Shown here one piece after another: positions 63,918 through 64,000 of a stretch of 64,000 nucleotides of DNA. Both the position numbers and the translations under genes were made by a program. The notes beneath the pieces were generated by a model. It did not search any database. It was not told the DNA's origin and worked only from the letters and a program-made list of their open reading frames with translations. Positions within the stretch are counted from its first letter, which is position 1, and each line of letters begins with the position of its first letter. Source of the DNA: Enterococcus sp. BWR-S5 (GTDB lineage Bacteria; Bacillota; Bacilli; Lactobacillales; Enterococcaceae); contig NZ_JADOEQ010000006.1 in the NCBI RefSeq assembly GCF_016745255.1, forward strand, positions 62,001-126,000. Reading direction: 5' to 3'.

Positions 63918-64000
63918 CGAATAGTATTACAAGGCATTTACTCTTAATTAGTTGTATTTTATGCTTTTTACCAGCGATGCTATTATTGTTTGCTGCATCG
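63914..64000 (+). CDS. Sensor histidine kinase, N-terminal fragment
   Basis: Only the first 29 codons are in the window. They encode a short polar start and a hydrophobic helix (HLLLISCILCFLPAMLLL), as expected for a membrane sensor kinase. The four-base overlap with the response regulator supports this. GGAGGGAT is the ribosome binding site. Confidence 0.7.
   Translation, partial: MTNSITRHLLLISCILCFLPAMLLLFAAS

Overview
The window looks like a chromosomal segment of a low-GC Firmicute of the Enterococcaceae, probably Enterococcus or a close relative. This rests on the trigger factor and GatCAB sequences, the pcrA-ligA-gatCAB-dgkB gene order, strong AGGAGG ribosome binding sites and the general style of the proteins. 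No rRNA, tRNA, insertion sequence or prophage genes were found.

Layout. 1-8.4 kb: a VOC/DUF2087 pair, a DUF1398 gene, trigger factor, an unrecognised 444-residue protein and a fructose operon (fruRKA). 8.6-19 kb: an O-antigen-ligase-like membrane protein, then the housekeeping run pcrA-ligA-gatCAB-dgkB. 19.3-26.3 kb: a CitA/CitB-type two-component system, CRISPR array 1 (21 repeats), a beta/alpha-barrel protein, and a divergent 2-hydroxyacid dehydrogenase/AEC transporter pair with a Rex-like site. 26.5-33.5 kb: rlmCD with a 1.9-kb insertion at its 3' end carrying only a Ser/Thr kinase gene, then a DUF262/AAA-ATPase/unknown three-gene cassette that resembles a defence system. 34-45.5 kb: a trimeric [FeFe] hydrogenase (hydCBA), an ECF-S-like membrane protein, and a flavodoxin-nfnA-nfnB-nifJ operon. 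45.9-51 kb: an endonuclease/exonuclease/phosphatase gene behind a structured leader, a persulfide-detoxification operon with its CstR repressor and operator, and a lipid kinase. 51.3-64 kb: CRISPR array 2 (10 good repeats), a WYL regulator that appears frameshifted, and assorted regulators, transporters and small conserved genes, ending with a BcrA-like ABC transporter plus an incomplete two-component system.

How it works together. NifJ oxidises pyruvate and reduces flavodoxin/ferredoxin. NfnAB and HydABC are of the electron-bifurcating type and could exchange these electrons with NAD(P)H and release H2. Rex-like palindromes lie upstream of the hydrogenase operon, between the ECF-S gene and the flavodoxin operon, and upstream of the transporter/dehydrogenase operon. 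The hydrogenase promoter also has a perfect match to the CcpA cre consensus. Together these suggest a redox- and carbon-controlled fermentation module that is unusual for lactic acid bacteria. Hydrogenase maturation genes (hydEFG) are not in the window.

The two CRISPR arrays share a leader of about 180 bp with an identical promoter layout, but no cas gene is present. Their repeats resemble type I-B and Listeria RliB-type repeats. The most novel candidates are these twin cas-less arrays and their leader, the kinase mini-island inside the rlmCD 3' end, the DUF262-AAA cassette, and the long structured leader of the hydrogenase operon.
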